A stretch of DNA of 64,000 nucleotides from Parvibaculaceae bacterium. GTDB taxonomy: Bacteria > Pseudomonadota > Alphaproteobacteria > Parvibaculales > Parvibaculaceae. The notes beneath the pieces were generated by a model. The model was not told the DNA's origin. It worked only from the letters and a program-made list of their open reading frames with translations, and made no database searches. Below are positions 46,455-54,170 of the stretch, in pieces; positions within the stretch are counted from its first letter, which is position 1, and each line of letters begins with the position of its first letter. The position numbers and the translations under genes are program-made. The DNA lies in the NCBI GenBank assembly GCA_028283765.1, contig JAPWJY010000009.1, positions 186,001-250,000 on the forward strand, given 5' to 3'.

Positions 46455-47516
46455 TCAGGCGAAGGTGGATTTCACCATCGCACCCCAGTCGCGGGTGGTG
46501 CCGGGGAAACGATCCGCGCCCTGGTTTGCGAACATCCAGCCGGGATAGGTAGGCCGCAGGGCGCTCACCGCCTCTATTTCAGCCAGATCCTCCGCGGTCA
46601 GCTTTACGTCCACTGCGCCCAGATTGTCGTTCAACTGGTCAAGGGTGCGCGCCCCGACGATGACAGTGGTGACGTAATCCTTGTGGAGTTGCCAGCCGAG
46701 CGCGACCTGCGCGACCGTGGCCCCATGGCGTTTGGCGACGGCCTGCAACACCTCGATGATGTCGAAACCCTTCTGGACATCGACCGGCGGGAAATTGAAT
46801 ACGGTGCGGCGGCCGTCGTTCGCCCCGGTGTTGTTGCGCGTGAACTTGCCGGAAAGGAAGCCGCCCGCAAGCGGGCTCCATGTCATCAGGCCCAGTTTCT
46901 GGTCCTTGAGGAGCGGCACGATCTCATGCTCCAGGTCGCGGCCGGCAAGGGAGTAATAGGCCTGAAGGGAGGCGAATTTTTCGAGGTTCTGCGCGGCGGA
47001 GATGCCGAGCGACTTCATGATGTGCCATGCCGCCAGATTGGAGCAGCCGATATAGCGCACCTTGCCCTGCCGCACGAGATCGTCGAGCGCGCGCAGCGTT
47101 TCGTCGAAGGGCGTGATCGGGTCGAAGCCATGGATCTGGTAAAGGTCGATATGATCCGTGCCGAGGCGCTTCAGGCTGGCTTCCGCCTGATCCATGATGT
47201 GATAACGCGACAGGCCGACCTCGTTCGCGCCCGTGCCCATGCGGCCAAACACTTTCGTGGCCAGCACGACGTCGTTGCGCCGCTTGCCCAGCGCCTTGCC
47301 GGTGAGGGTTTCGGATTCGCCGTAGGAATAGATATTGGCCGTGTCGATGAAGTTGATGCCGGCGTCAAGCGCGCGGCCCACCATCGCATCGGTCTCCTTC
47401 TGCGAGAGGCCGCCCATTTTGCCGAACAGCGAACCGTCGTCGCCGCCGAAGGTCATGGTGCCGAGCGTGAGCCGTGAAACGACAAGACCGGTATTTCCCA
47501 GTTGTTGATATTGCAT
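46455..47516 (-). CDS. Aldo/keto reductase
   Basis: 353-residue AKR: YQQLGNTGLVVSRLTLGTMTFGG start, FIDTANIYSYGESE (Asp, Tyr), VLATKVFGRMG (Lys), LYQIHGFDP (His). ATG 47516 is chosen over the ATG two codons upstream because AAGGA is better spaced; the long in-frame extension beyond that overlaps the tetR gene and lacks homology. It lies 71 bp downstream of the TetR gene on the same strand, so its expression is probably TetR-controlled. Confidence 0.9.
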   Translation of the reverse strand: MQYQQLGNTGLVVSRLTLGTMTFGGDDGSLFGKMGGLSQKETDAMVGRALDAGINFIDTANIYSYGESETLTGKALGKRRNDVVLATKVFGRMGTGANEVGLSRYHIMDQAEASLKRLGTDHIDLYQIHGFDPITPFDETLRALDDLVRQGKVRYIGCSNLAAWHIMKSLGISAAQNLEKFASLQAYYSLAGRDLEHEIVPLLKDQKLGLMTWSPLAGGFLSGKFTRNNTGANDGRRTVFNFPPVDVQKGFDIIEVLQAVAKRHGATVAQVALGWQLHKDYVTTVIVGARTLDQLNDNLGAVDVKLTAEDLAEIEAVSALRPTYPGWMFANQGADRFPGTTRDWGAMVKSTFA

Positions 47517-47587
47517 CGTCATGTCCTTTTCAGAGTGAACATTCATCCGGTAAATGACCGCGAACAGACCGTTCGCGGGGGTGGTGC

Positions 47588-48178
47588 TTAAAGCTTGAGC
47601 GCATCCCAGCAGGCCAGCATCACATCGTGGCGTATGCCGGGGGTGACCGGGCGGCCCGCTTCGCGGTGGGCGTTGACGAGGGCGACGATGGGCCCTGTCA
47701 TGAGCGCATAGAGAATGTCCGGCGGCAGCGGCTTCAGGATCTGTTCGCGGTACCCCTCCTCGAAGAAATCCTTGAAGGCCTGAGGCGTCGTTTCCCACAT
47801 GGTGGTCTTCAGCTCGCGCAGGAACGGCGAACTGGCGTATTGCTCCATGAAGATGAAGCTCCGGGGATTGGCGAGGTAATAATTGAAGAGGTTCGTCCAC
47901 AGGGTGAAAAAGCGCTCGCGGATCGATTGGGCCGTGTCGAAGCCAATCAGCATGTCGGCCATCATCTGTTGCTTGATTTCCCGGTAGAGGTCGTGGATCA
48001 GCGCTTCCTTGCCGGGGAAATAGCGGTACATGGTGCCGACCGGCACCCCCGCCTGTCTGGCCAGCGCCGCCATGCCGGTGCCGTGAAAGCCATGGTCGGC
48101 GATCAGCGACAGGGCCGCGTCAAGGATTTGCCGCCGCTTGTCAGGCACGGGTTTCTGTGAAGCGGAATGATCGTTCAT
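47588..48178 (-). CDS. TetR-family transcriptional regulator
   Basis: 196-residue repressor. The N-terminal HTH (RRQILDAALSLIADHGFHGTGMAALARQAGVPVGTMYRYFPGK spans residues ~15-57) is canonical TetR, and the helical ligand domain is typical length. An 18-bp inverted repeat covers its start codon, suggesting autoregulation. It probably controls the downstream aldo/keto reductase in response to an unknown small molecule. Confidence 0.92.
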   Translation of the reverse strand: MNDHSASQKPVPDKRRQILDAALSLIADHGFHGTGMAALARQAGVPVGTMYRYFPGKEALIHDLYREIKQQMMADMLIGFDTAQSIRERFFTLWTNLFNYYLANPRSFIFMEQYASSPFLRELKTTMWETTPQAFKDFFEEGYREQILKPLPPDILYALMTGPIVALVNAHREAGRPVTPGIRHDVMLACWDALKL

Positions 48179-48181
48179 TCC
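48164..48181. promoter_or_regulatory. Putative TetR operator
   Basis: GGAATGATCGTTCATTCC: seven-bp perfect inverted arms around a four-base centre, overlapping the tetR start codon (48176-48178). Size and symmetry match TetR-family sites. Confidence 0.6.
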
Positions 48182-48347
48182 GAAAATCTGGGGGCGGTTA
48201 TCCGTATTACAAGAGAGGGGTCTTATTATTTCAACCAGCCCGGATATGAAACGTGCGTTTCCGGAGGGTGAGAGCCCCCGCTTTGCTCTGGGCAGGGCGG
48301 AGGCGGGCCGCTAGGCTGACGCCGTGTTCACCAGACAGGGGATAAAG

Positions 48348-48596
48348 ATGGGCATTTTCGCATGGATCATTCTCGGCCTGATCGCCGGGCTGATCGCCAA
48401 GCTGTTGATGCCGGGGCGCGATCCCGGCGGCTTTTTCATCACGATCATCATCGGCATCATCGGCGCCATCGTCGGGGGCTATATCGCGGTCAATCTGGGC
48501 TGGGGCTCGGTCACGGGGCTCAATCTGGAAAGCATCCTGATCGCCGTCGGCGGTTCGATCGTTTTCCTGTTCATCTACCGCCTGCTCGCGCGCTGA
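48348..48596 (+). CDS. GlsB/YeaQ/YmgE family small membrane protein
   Basis: 82-residue protein with three short glycine-rich helices (MGIFAWIILGLIAGLIAKLLMPG, FFITIIIGIIGAIVGGYIA, ILIAVGGSIVFLFIYRLL). This is the transglycosylase-associated (YeaQ/GlsB) stress protein family of unknown biochemical role. ATG 48348 is preceded by GGGATAAAG. It is divergent from tetR and followed by a hairpin. Confidence 0.88.
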   Translation: MGIFAWIILGLIAGLIAKLLMPGRDPGGFFITIIIGIIGAIVGGYIAVNLGWGSVTGLNLESILIAVGGSIVFLFIYRLLAR

Positions 48597-48605
48597 CTTG
48601 TCGAC

Positions 48606-48640
48606 ATCCCCGCTTCCGGAGCTCCTCGGGGAGCGGGGAT
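48606..48640 (+). terminator. Hairpin after the GlsB-like gene
   Basis: Nine-bp arms ATCCCCGCT / AGCGGGGAT enclosing 17 bases, followed by GATCGTTT, ten bases past the stop. Confidence 0.6.
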
Positions 48641-48726
48641 GATCGTTTGAGAACCTGCTTGCCATCGAGGGGGTGAACGCCATTTATAGAGGGCGTTGTC
48701 TTTTCGCCCCGCGAAGGAAATTCCCC

Positions 48727-49419
48727 ATGGCGACCAAACCCTCGATCCTGATTACCGGCGCCAATCGCGGCATCGGCCTTGGCCTTGCCGGTCATTTTGC
48801 GGGGCTGGGCTGGCAGGTCCATGCGACCGCCCGCAAGCCGGATGCCGCCCACAAGCTCCACGCCCTGCCGAATGTTTCGGTGCATCAGCTCGACATCGCC
48901 AATGAGGGTTCGATCCTGGAACTGGTCGATGAACTGAACGGGATTCCGCTGGACGTGGTGTTCAACAATGCGGGCATTGCGGCCAGCAAATCGTCTGCCG
49001 AACTGGGTCAGTCCACCAAGGCGGACTGGGAAGAGATTCTGGCGGTCAACACGATAGGGCCCTATCTGCTGGCCGAACGGCTGGTGGCGAACCTGCTGGA
49101 AGGTACGAAGCGCCTGCTGATAAACACTTCAAGCCAGCTTGGCTCCTTCAAGGTCGCCGACACCAAGTGGGACCCGCTCTATTCCGTCTCCAAGGCCGCG
49201 CTCAACATGGCCATCCTGCATCTTTCCCAGGAACTGGGTCCGCAGGGCATCGCCGTCGTCGCCGTGCACCCCGGCTGGGTGCAGACGGACATGGGCGGCT
49301 CGGGCGCGGACATCACGGTCGCGGAATCGGTCGCGGGCCTCAGCGCCCTCGTTGAAAAGCTGACATTGAAGGATAACGGCAGCTTCTACGCCTGGAACGG
49401 CAAACCCATGTCCTGGTAG
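48727..49419 (+). CDS. Short-chain dehydrogenase, C-factor-like
   Basis: 230-residue SDR: ILITGANRGIGLGLAGHFA at the N-terminus, NNAG near residue 80, Ser in LINTSSQLGS, catalytic YSVSK near residue 156, and HPGWVQTDMGG after it. This layout resembles C-factor/CsgA-type and sniffer-type SDRs. ATG 48727 follows CGAAGGAAATTCCCC. Its stop is 13 bp from the convergent aminotransferase-class gene. Function unknown. Confidence 0.88.
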   Translation: MATKPSILITGANRGIGLGLAGHFAGLGWQVHATARKPDAAHKLHALPNVSVHQLDIANEGSILELVDELNGIPLDVVFNNAGIAASKSSAELGQSTKADWEEILAVNTIGPYLLAERLVANLLEGTKRLLINTSSQLGSFKVADTKWDPLYSVSKAALNMAILHLSQELGPQGIAVVAVHPGWVQTDMGGSGADITVAESVAGLSALVEKLTLKDNGSFYAWNGKPMSW

Positions 49420-49432
49420 GGTCCGGGCCTTC

Positions 49433-50749
49433 TCAGGACACATCCTTCAGCACGCTTTCCATGCGGTCGAGAAAAATATCCGCATGCTCCCTGCCGAAGA
49501 CGAGGGGCGGGCGGATCTTGAGGATGTTGGCCCCGGGACCCGTTGCGCTGATCAGCACCCGGCGGTCGCGCAGGCCGTTGACGATCCGGGTCGTAAGCTC
49601 GGCCGCCGGTGTGCGGGCATCGTCTCCGGCGACGAGTTCGAGGCCGGTGAAGAGTCCTGCGCCCCGGACATCGCCGATGGCCGGAAAGCGTTTCGCAAGG
49701 TCCGAAAGGCCTGCGCGCATATAGTCGCCCACCTCTTTTGCCTGTTGCGGCAGGTTCTCACCCTCAATGATGTCGAGCACGGCAAGGCCGACGGCGCAGG
49801 AAACCGGGTTGCCGCCGAACGTATTGAAATAGCGGGCCTTCCGGCCGAATTCCTCGACCAGGTGTGGCTTCATGAAAACGCCTGCCATGGGGTGGCCGTT
49901 GCCCATGGGCTTGCCCACGGTCACCATGTCGGGCACCAGCCCGTGGCGGGCGAAACCCCAGAAGTCGGGGCCTATGCGGCCGAAGCCCGGCTGAACCTCG
50001 TCCGCGATGAAAAGTCCGCCTTCCGAACGGATCGCCTCCACCGCCTCGCGCAGGAAACCGGCAGGCTCGGCGAAAACGCCGTCGCTTGAGAAAATCGTGT
50101 CGACGAGAAGCGCAGCAGGTTCGATGCCGTGGCTCCGCATGTCGGCGATGGCGGCGCGAACATCCGCGGCCATCTGCTGTCCGATGTCGCCCTTGCGCCG
50201 GTAGGCGTCCGGCGCGGGGATGAGACGGACATGGTCGCTGCGCTTCACATAGTCGCCGAGAGAGGGAGAGAGTTCGGAAACCGCGCAAGTCAGCCCGTGA
50301 TAGGCGAGTTCCGTCACGATGAGCCCGGTTCGCCCGGTGAAAGCACGGGTTATGCGCAGGGCCAGATCATTGGCCTCGCTGCCCGTGCAGGTGAACATCA
50401 CATGGCTGAGGGCTTCGGGCACGCGGGCGAGAAGCCGCTCGGCATAATCGAGGATGGTCTCATGCAGGTAGCGGGTATGGGTGTTCAGCGTGGCGGCCTG
50501 CCGGCTCAGCGCCTCCACCACTTTGGGATGGCAATGCCCCACCGAGGCGACATTGTTATAGACGTCGAGATAGGCCTCGCCCGCCGGATCATAAAGCCAG
50601 ACGCCTTCGCCGCGCACGATGTGGACAGGCTTCTGGTAGAACAGGCGATAGGCTGGCCCCAGAAGCTTTTCCCGGCGCTGCACGAGCGCCCGGTCCTCGG
50701 GGGAAAGACCGTTGCGCGCTGCCGGATCGAAAGCATTGACCATGGCCAT
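49433..50749 (-). CDS. Class III PLP enzyme, phospho-amino-alcohol phospholyase-like
   Basis: 438-residue fold-type I PLP enzyme. The PLP Lys (about residue 280) is in VTVGKPMGNGHP, preceded by IADEVQPGFGR (Asp about 250) and followed by FNTFGGNPVSCAVGLAVLDIIE. The GKPMGNGHP form is characteristic of ethanolamine-phosphate and 5-phosphohydroxylysine phospholyases (AGXT2L1/L2) rather than ordinary omega-transaminases. The kinase gene directly upstream fits a phosphorylate-then-eliminate route giving aldehyde, ammonia and phosphate. ATG 50749 (AAAGGA upstream) lies four bases past the kinase stop. Last gene of the nine-gene operon. Confidence 0.85.
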   Translation of the reverse strand: MAMVNAFDPAARNGLSPEDRALVQRREKLLGPAYRLFYQKPVHIVRGEGVWLYDPAGEAYLDVYNNVASVGHCHPKVVEALSRQAATLNTHTRYLHETILDYAERLLARVPEALSHVMFTCTGSEANDLALRITRAFTGRTGLIVTELAYHGLTCAVSELSPSLGDYVKRSDHVRLIPAPDAYRRKGDIGQQMAADVRAAIADMRSHGIEPAALLVDTIFSSDGVFAEPAGFLREAVEAIRSEGGLFIADEVQPGFGRIGPDFWGFARHGLVPDMVTVGKPMGNGHPMAGVFMKPHLVEEFGRKARYFNTFGGNPVSCAVGLAVLDIIEGENLPQQAKEVGDYMRAGLSDLAKRFPAIGDVRGAGLFTGLELVAGDDARTPAAELTTRIVNGLRDRRVLISATGPGANILKIRPPLVFGREHADIFLDRMESVLKDVS

Positions 50750-50753
50750 GATG

Positions 50754-51815
50754 TCAGTTCCTTTCACATGCCGCCGCGAGGCGGTCGAGGGCGGCGTTCC
50801 AGTCGAGTTCGGCGAAACGCGCCAGCCCGTTCCAGGCGGCCGGGCTGTTTCTGAGGATATAGGTCCGGTTTTCGGGATAGCGGAGCGCGCGCCAGTTCGT
50901 GATGGCGACGGTCGTCACCATGCGCGCGGCGATGAGATCGGGCAGCAGGCCGATTTCGAGCGGCTCGAGCGGGCAGACCAGATTATAGGCCGAAACGAAA
51001 TCGACAATCTCCTCGACCGGATTGCCATCGAGGCTGATCTGGTAGGAGGCCGCGATCGCCACATCGTTGATCAGCGGCGTTTCCACCATGTCGCCAAAAT
51101 CGAAAATGCCGGTGACCCGCTCATAATCGTTCGCGGCGACAAGGACATTATAGGGGTTGAGATCGTTGTGGACGATCTGCCGGCGCAGATGCGGCATCGC
51201 GGGCGCGGCATGTTCATCGAAGCGGTCGAGAAAATGCTCCGCCAGATGGCGTTGTTCCGGATTTTCGATGTGGTGCAGCAGCGGCCTGAGGCCGGCGGCA
51301 TGTTTTATGTCCCACTGGAGGAAATGGCCCGCCGCTGGATGGCTGAAATCCTTCAGCGCAAGGCCGAGCCGGGCCAGGGCAATGCCCAGGGCGCGCCGCT
51401 GCCCCTTGCTGTGGATGGCCTTGTGCAGGGGCACGCCGGGAAGAAGAGTCAGGAGACGGATGATCATGGGCCGCCCGTCTTCCCCTTTCAGGGTGAAATC
51501 GGGTTTATCGTCGCGGGCGCGCAGGAGCCTCGGCACCGGAAGGGTCGGATTGCTGTGCTCGATGTGCAGCAGGGCCTGGGTCTGGAAATCCGTCACCACG
51601 GGGTCTTCGGCCGGGTTGGTGACCTTGACGATATAATCCGTTCCGGAATCCGTCGAAAGACGGAAGTTCTGGTCGCGCTCGCCGGTCAGCAGGCACGCCT
51701 TGCCGTCCACGGCGAAGTGTTCCCGTGCAATCCGCTCGACCAGGGATGCGGAAAGCGAAGGCGAGGGAGTCGCCAGCAGACCTTCGGTCAGGCCGGTCGA
51801 TGAAGCTTGAGACAT
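50754..51815 (-). CDS. APH-fold phosphotransferase, hydroxylysine-kinase-like
   Basis: 353-residue aminoglycoside-phosphotransferase-fold kinase. N-lobe has GERDQNFRL and YIVKVTNPAEDP (ATP-binding Lys). The catalytic loop is QIVHNDLNPYNVLV and the metal site GIFDFGDMVETPLINDVAIA. The DQNF motif and layout resemble animal hydroxylysine kinase (HYKK), whose partner PLP enzyme is a phospholyase, the same pairing as here. The likely substrate is a hydroxyl group of an amino-alcohol or related compound. ATG at 51813-51815. Position between the SDR and phospholyase genes supports catabolic use. Confidence 0.82.
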   Translation of the reverse strand: MSQASSTGLTEGLLATPSPSLSASLVERIAREHFAVDGKACLLTGERDQNFRLSTDSGTDYIVKVTNPAEDPVVTDFQTQALLHIEHSNPTLPVPRLLRARDDKPDFTLKGEDGRPMIIRLLTLLPGVPLHKAIHSKGQRRALGIALARLGLALKDFSHPAAGHFLQWDIKHAAGLRPLLHHIENPEQRHLAEHFLDRFDEHAAPAMPHLRRQIVHNDLNPYNVLVAANDYERVTGIFDFGDMVETPLINDVAIAASYQISLDGNPVEEIVDFVSAYNLVCPLEPLEIGLLPDLIAARMVTTVAITNWRALRYPENRTYILRNSPAAWNGLARFAELDWNAALDRLAAACERN

Positions 51816-51844
51816 TTGGGCACTCTTGACGATGATGACGCGTA

Positions 51845-52618
51845 TCAGGGCGCGGAGTTGGCGCCGCCGGCAAGGCACTCGCCGCCATCGACCACCAGCG
51901 CATGGCCGGTGATGTAGGACGATCTGTCCGACACCAGGAAAAGAATCGCTTCCGCTATTTCCTCCTGCTTGCCGAAACGGCCCATGGGCACCATGCCGGA
52001 TACGACGTTCTCCAGCGCATCGCGCCCGCCAAGTTGCTTCGTATAGGGATCGTTGAAGGGCGTGTCCACCCAGCCGGGACAGAGCGCGTTCACGCGGATG
52101 CCGAAGCGGGCATAATCGAGGGCGATCTGCTTGGTCATGGTGATGACGGCGGATTTCGTCGTGATATAGGCCAGCATGCCCTTGTCGAGGAAAACGCCCG
52201 CGTTGGAGGCGGTGTTCAGGATCGCGCCTTTTCCCTGTGCCCGCATGATGGGCATGACCGCGCGGCAGGCCGCGAACTGGGCATGAACGTTGACGGCCCA
52301 TGAGCGGTCAAGGCCGGCGCCGTCGATTTCCTCCAGTCCGCCCGCAATCTGAATCCCTGCGTGATTGTGCAGAATATCGATCCGTCCATATGTCTCATGG
52401 GTCTCGGCGACAAGCGCCGTGATGGCGCCCTCATCCGCGACATCGAGCGGCCGGGCGATGGCGCGTGCCCCCGCCAGCGCTGCGGTTTCGGCTGCAGCTT
52501 CTCCATTGCGGTCGGTGACGATGACGGTGGCGCCTTCCCGCGCCATGGCGATGGCGGCGGCCCGGCCGATGCCGGAACCCGCAGCGGTGATAATGGCAAT
52601 TCGCTCGGCAAGGATCAT
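51845..52618 (-). CDS. Short-chain dehydrogenase of the diol-dehydratase operon
   Basis: 257-residue classical SDR: AIITAAGSGIGRAAAIAMAREG, acidic residue in VIVTDRNG (NAD preference), NHAG near 86 (usually NNAG), Ser in LNTASNAGVF, catalytic YITTK near residue 150, and a C-terminal VVDGGECLAGG. It probably oxidises an alcohol or reduces a carbonyl intermediate of the operon's substrate. The start overlaps the ABC ATPase stop by four bases. Confidence 0.88.
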   Translation of the reverse strand: MILAERIAIITAAGSGIGRAAAIAMAREGATVIVTDRNGEAAAETAALAGARAIARPLDVADEGAITALVAETHETYGRIDILHNHAGIQIAGGLEEIDGAGLDRSWAVNVHAQFAACRAVMPIMRAQGKGAILNTASNAGVFLDKGMLAYITTKSAVITMTKQIALDYARFGIRVNALCPGWVDTPFNDPYTKQLGGRDALENVVSGMVPMGRFGKQEEIAEAILFLVSDRSSYITGHALVVDGGECLAGGANSAP

Positions 52619-53718
52619 GGGCGCAAGCTCCGTTCGGAATTGGCGTCGAAGATGTGGATCTGGTCGGGGTCGATCAGGAAACGCGCGGGCGCGCCAAGGG
52701 GCGGCACCTTGCCTGGCGTGCAGCGCGCGGTGATTTCACGTCCCGCGACCTCGCCGATGACATAGACTTCCGCGCCGCAGGGTTCGATGACATTGACCAT
52801 GATGTCGAGGCCGAAGCCTGCGCCTTCGGGGTCATAGGTGAGGGCTTCCGGGCGCAGGCCGACAAGCACGGGCGTTTCTTCTACCGGCAGCCCCTTCGTC
52901 CAGAGGGGTGGAAGCGAAAGCGCTTCCTTGCCGCGTTCGGTGTTGATGAAAATTTGCCCTTTGGCGCTGGAAGCAGGCGTGATTTCCCCGGTCAGGAAGC
53001 TCATGCCGGGCGAGCCGATGAAGGAGGCGACGAAAATGGAAGCGGGCCGGTTGTAGAGATCGTCTGGCGTACCGATCTGCTGGATTTCACCGCGATTCAT
53101 GGCGACGATGCGGTCGGCCAGCGTGAGGGCCTCGATCTGGTCGTGGGTGACGTAGATGACGGTCTTTTTCTCCGCCAGATGCATGCGCTTGATTTCGGTG
53201 CGCATGCTGGTGCGCAACTGGGCGTCGAGATTCGAGAGCGGTTCATCGAAAAGATAGAGAACCGGCCTGCGCACGATGGCGCGCCCCATGGCGACGCGCT
53301 GGCGCTGGCCGCCGGAGAGTTCGCGAGGCTTGCGGGAGAGAAGATGCTCGATCTTCAGCATCCGTGCCGCTTCCGCCACGCGGGTCTCGATTTCCTTTTT
53401 GGGCAGCTTGTTCAGCTTGAGGCCGAAGGACATGTTTTCCGCCGCCGTCATATGCGGATAAAGCGCATAGGACTGGAAGACCATGGCGATGTCCCTGTCC
53501 TTGGGGGCGGCCCATGTCACATCGCGCGCACCGATGAGGATGTTGCCGTCGCTGACCGGCTCCAGCCCCGCGATCATGCGCAGCAGGGTGGTTTTTCCGC
53601 AGCCGCTGGGGCCAACGAGAACGACGAATTCCCCATCCTGAATATCGAGGTCCAGCTTCTCCAGAACATTGATCGGACCAAAGCTTTTCGTGACTTGCTT
53701 AACTGTAACGCCCGCCAA
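52615..53718 (-). CDS. ugpC: CUT1 sugar/polyol ABC transporter ATPase (UgpC/MalK type)
   Basis: 367-residue ATPase energising the permeases encoded upstream. Walker A GPSGCGKTT near residue 37, Q-loop VFQSYALYPHMTAAENM, signature LSGGQRQRVAMGRA, Walker B LYLFDEPLSNLDA, and the C-terminal regulatory TOBE-like domain (GLRPEALTYDPEG) are present. The start is TTG at 53716-53718, chosen because a full AGGAGG lies seven bases upstream and no ATG/GTG fits. It follows the dehydratase small-subunit gene, which splits the transporter genes. Confidence 0.93.
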   Translation of the reverse strand: MAGVTVKQVTKSFGPINVLEKLDLDIQDGEFVVLVGPSGCGKTTLLRMIAGLEPVSDGNILIGARDVTWAAPKDRDIAMVFQSYALYPHMTAAENMSFGLKLNKLPKKEIETRVAEAARMLKIEHLLSRKPRELSGGQRQRVAMGRAIVRRPVLYLFDEPLSNLDAQLRTSMRTEIKRMHLAEKKTVIYVTHDQIEALTLADRIVAMNRGEIQQIGTPDDLYNRPASIFVASFIGSPGMSFLTGEITPASSAKGQIFINTERGKEALSLPPLWTKGLPVEETPVLVGLRPEALTYDPEGAGFGLDIMVNVIEPCGAEVYVIGEVAGREITARCTPGKVPPLGAPARFLIDPDQIHIFDANSERSLRP

Positions 53719-53735
53719 AATCAGGCCTCCTTCAT

Positions 53736-54170
53736 TCAGTAACGCTTCTGGAAAAGGCCACGCCGCTCATAGACGCTCGCGGCCTCCTCGATCATGGTTG
53801 CGACATGGGCCGCGCCATATTCCCGGCGCAGCATGTCGGCCTGGGCCAGCAATGTCCGGGCATCGGGCGCGCGCCCGGGCCGCAACAATTCATAGGTTTC
53901 GAGGATGACGTGCTGCGGCACGTTCACGAGATCGGCCGCCCGTTCAAAGTTGTGAACCAGCGTGTGCCGCCCGGCGGCGCGCGCCACGTCAGCCTGAAGA
54001 TGCAGGGCTTCGGGGGTGATCGCGATGTCCTGTGGGGTGATTTCGCCTGCCAGCACGGCCTCGACCGTCAGGGCGGACAAGGGCTTGCCTGTCGGGGTCC
54101 TGATTTTCTCCGGCGCTTTTTCAGCGACGGGATAAATATCCATGAGATCGGGCATATGGGGATCAGGCAT
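53736..54170 (-). CDS. pduE: B12-dependent diol/glycerol dehydratase small subunit
   Basis: 144-residue small (gamma) subunit. YPVAEKAPEKIRTPTGKPL, VLAGEITPQDIAITPEALHLQADVA, NFERAADLVNVP and LETYELLRP match the conserved PduE/DhaE pattern; the N-terminus is shorter than in enteric homologues. It overlaps the fused large/medium subunit gene by eight bases. With that gene it supplies a full dehydratase. Confidence 0.93.
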   Translation of the reverse strand: MPDPHMPDLMDIYPVAEKAPEKIRTPTGKPLSALTVEAVLAGEITPQDIAITPEALHLQADVARAAGRHTLVHNFERAADLVNVPQHVILETYELLRPGRAPDARTLLAQADMLRREYGAAHVATMIEEAASVYERRGLFQKRY

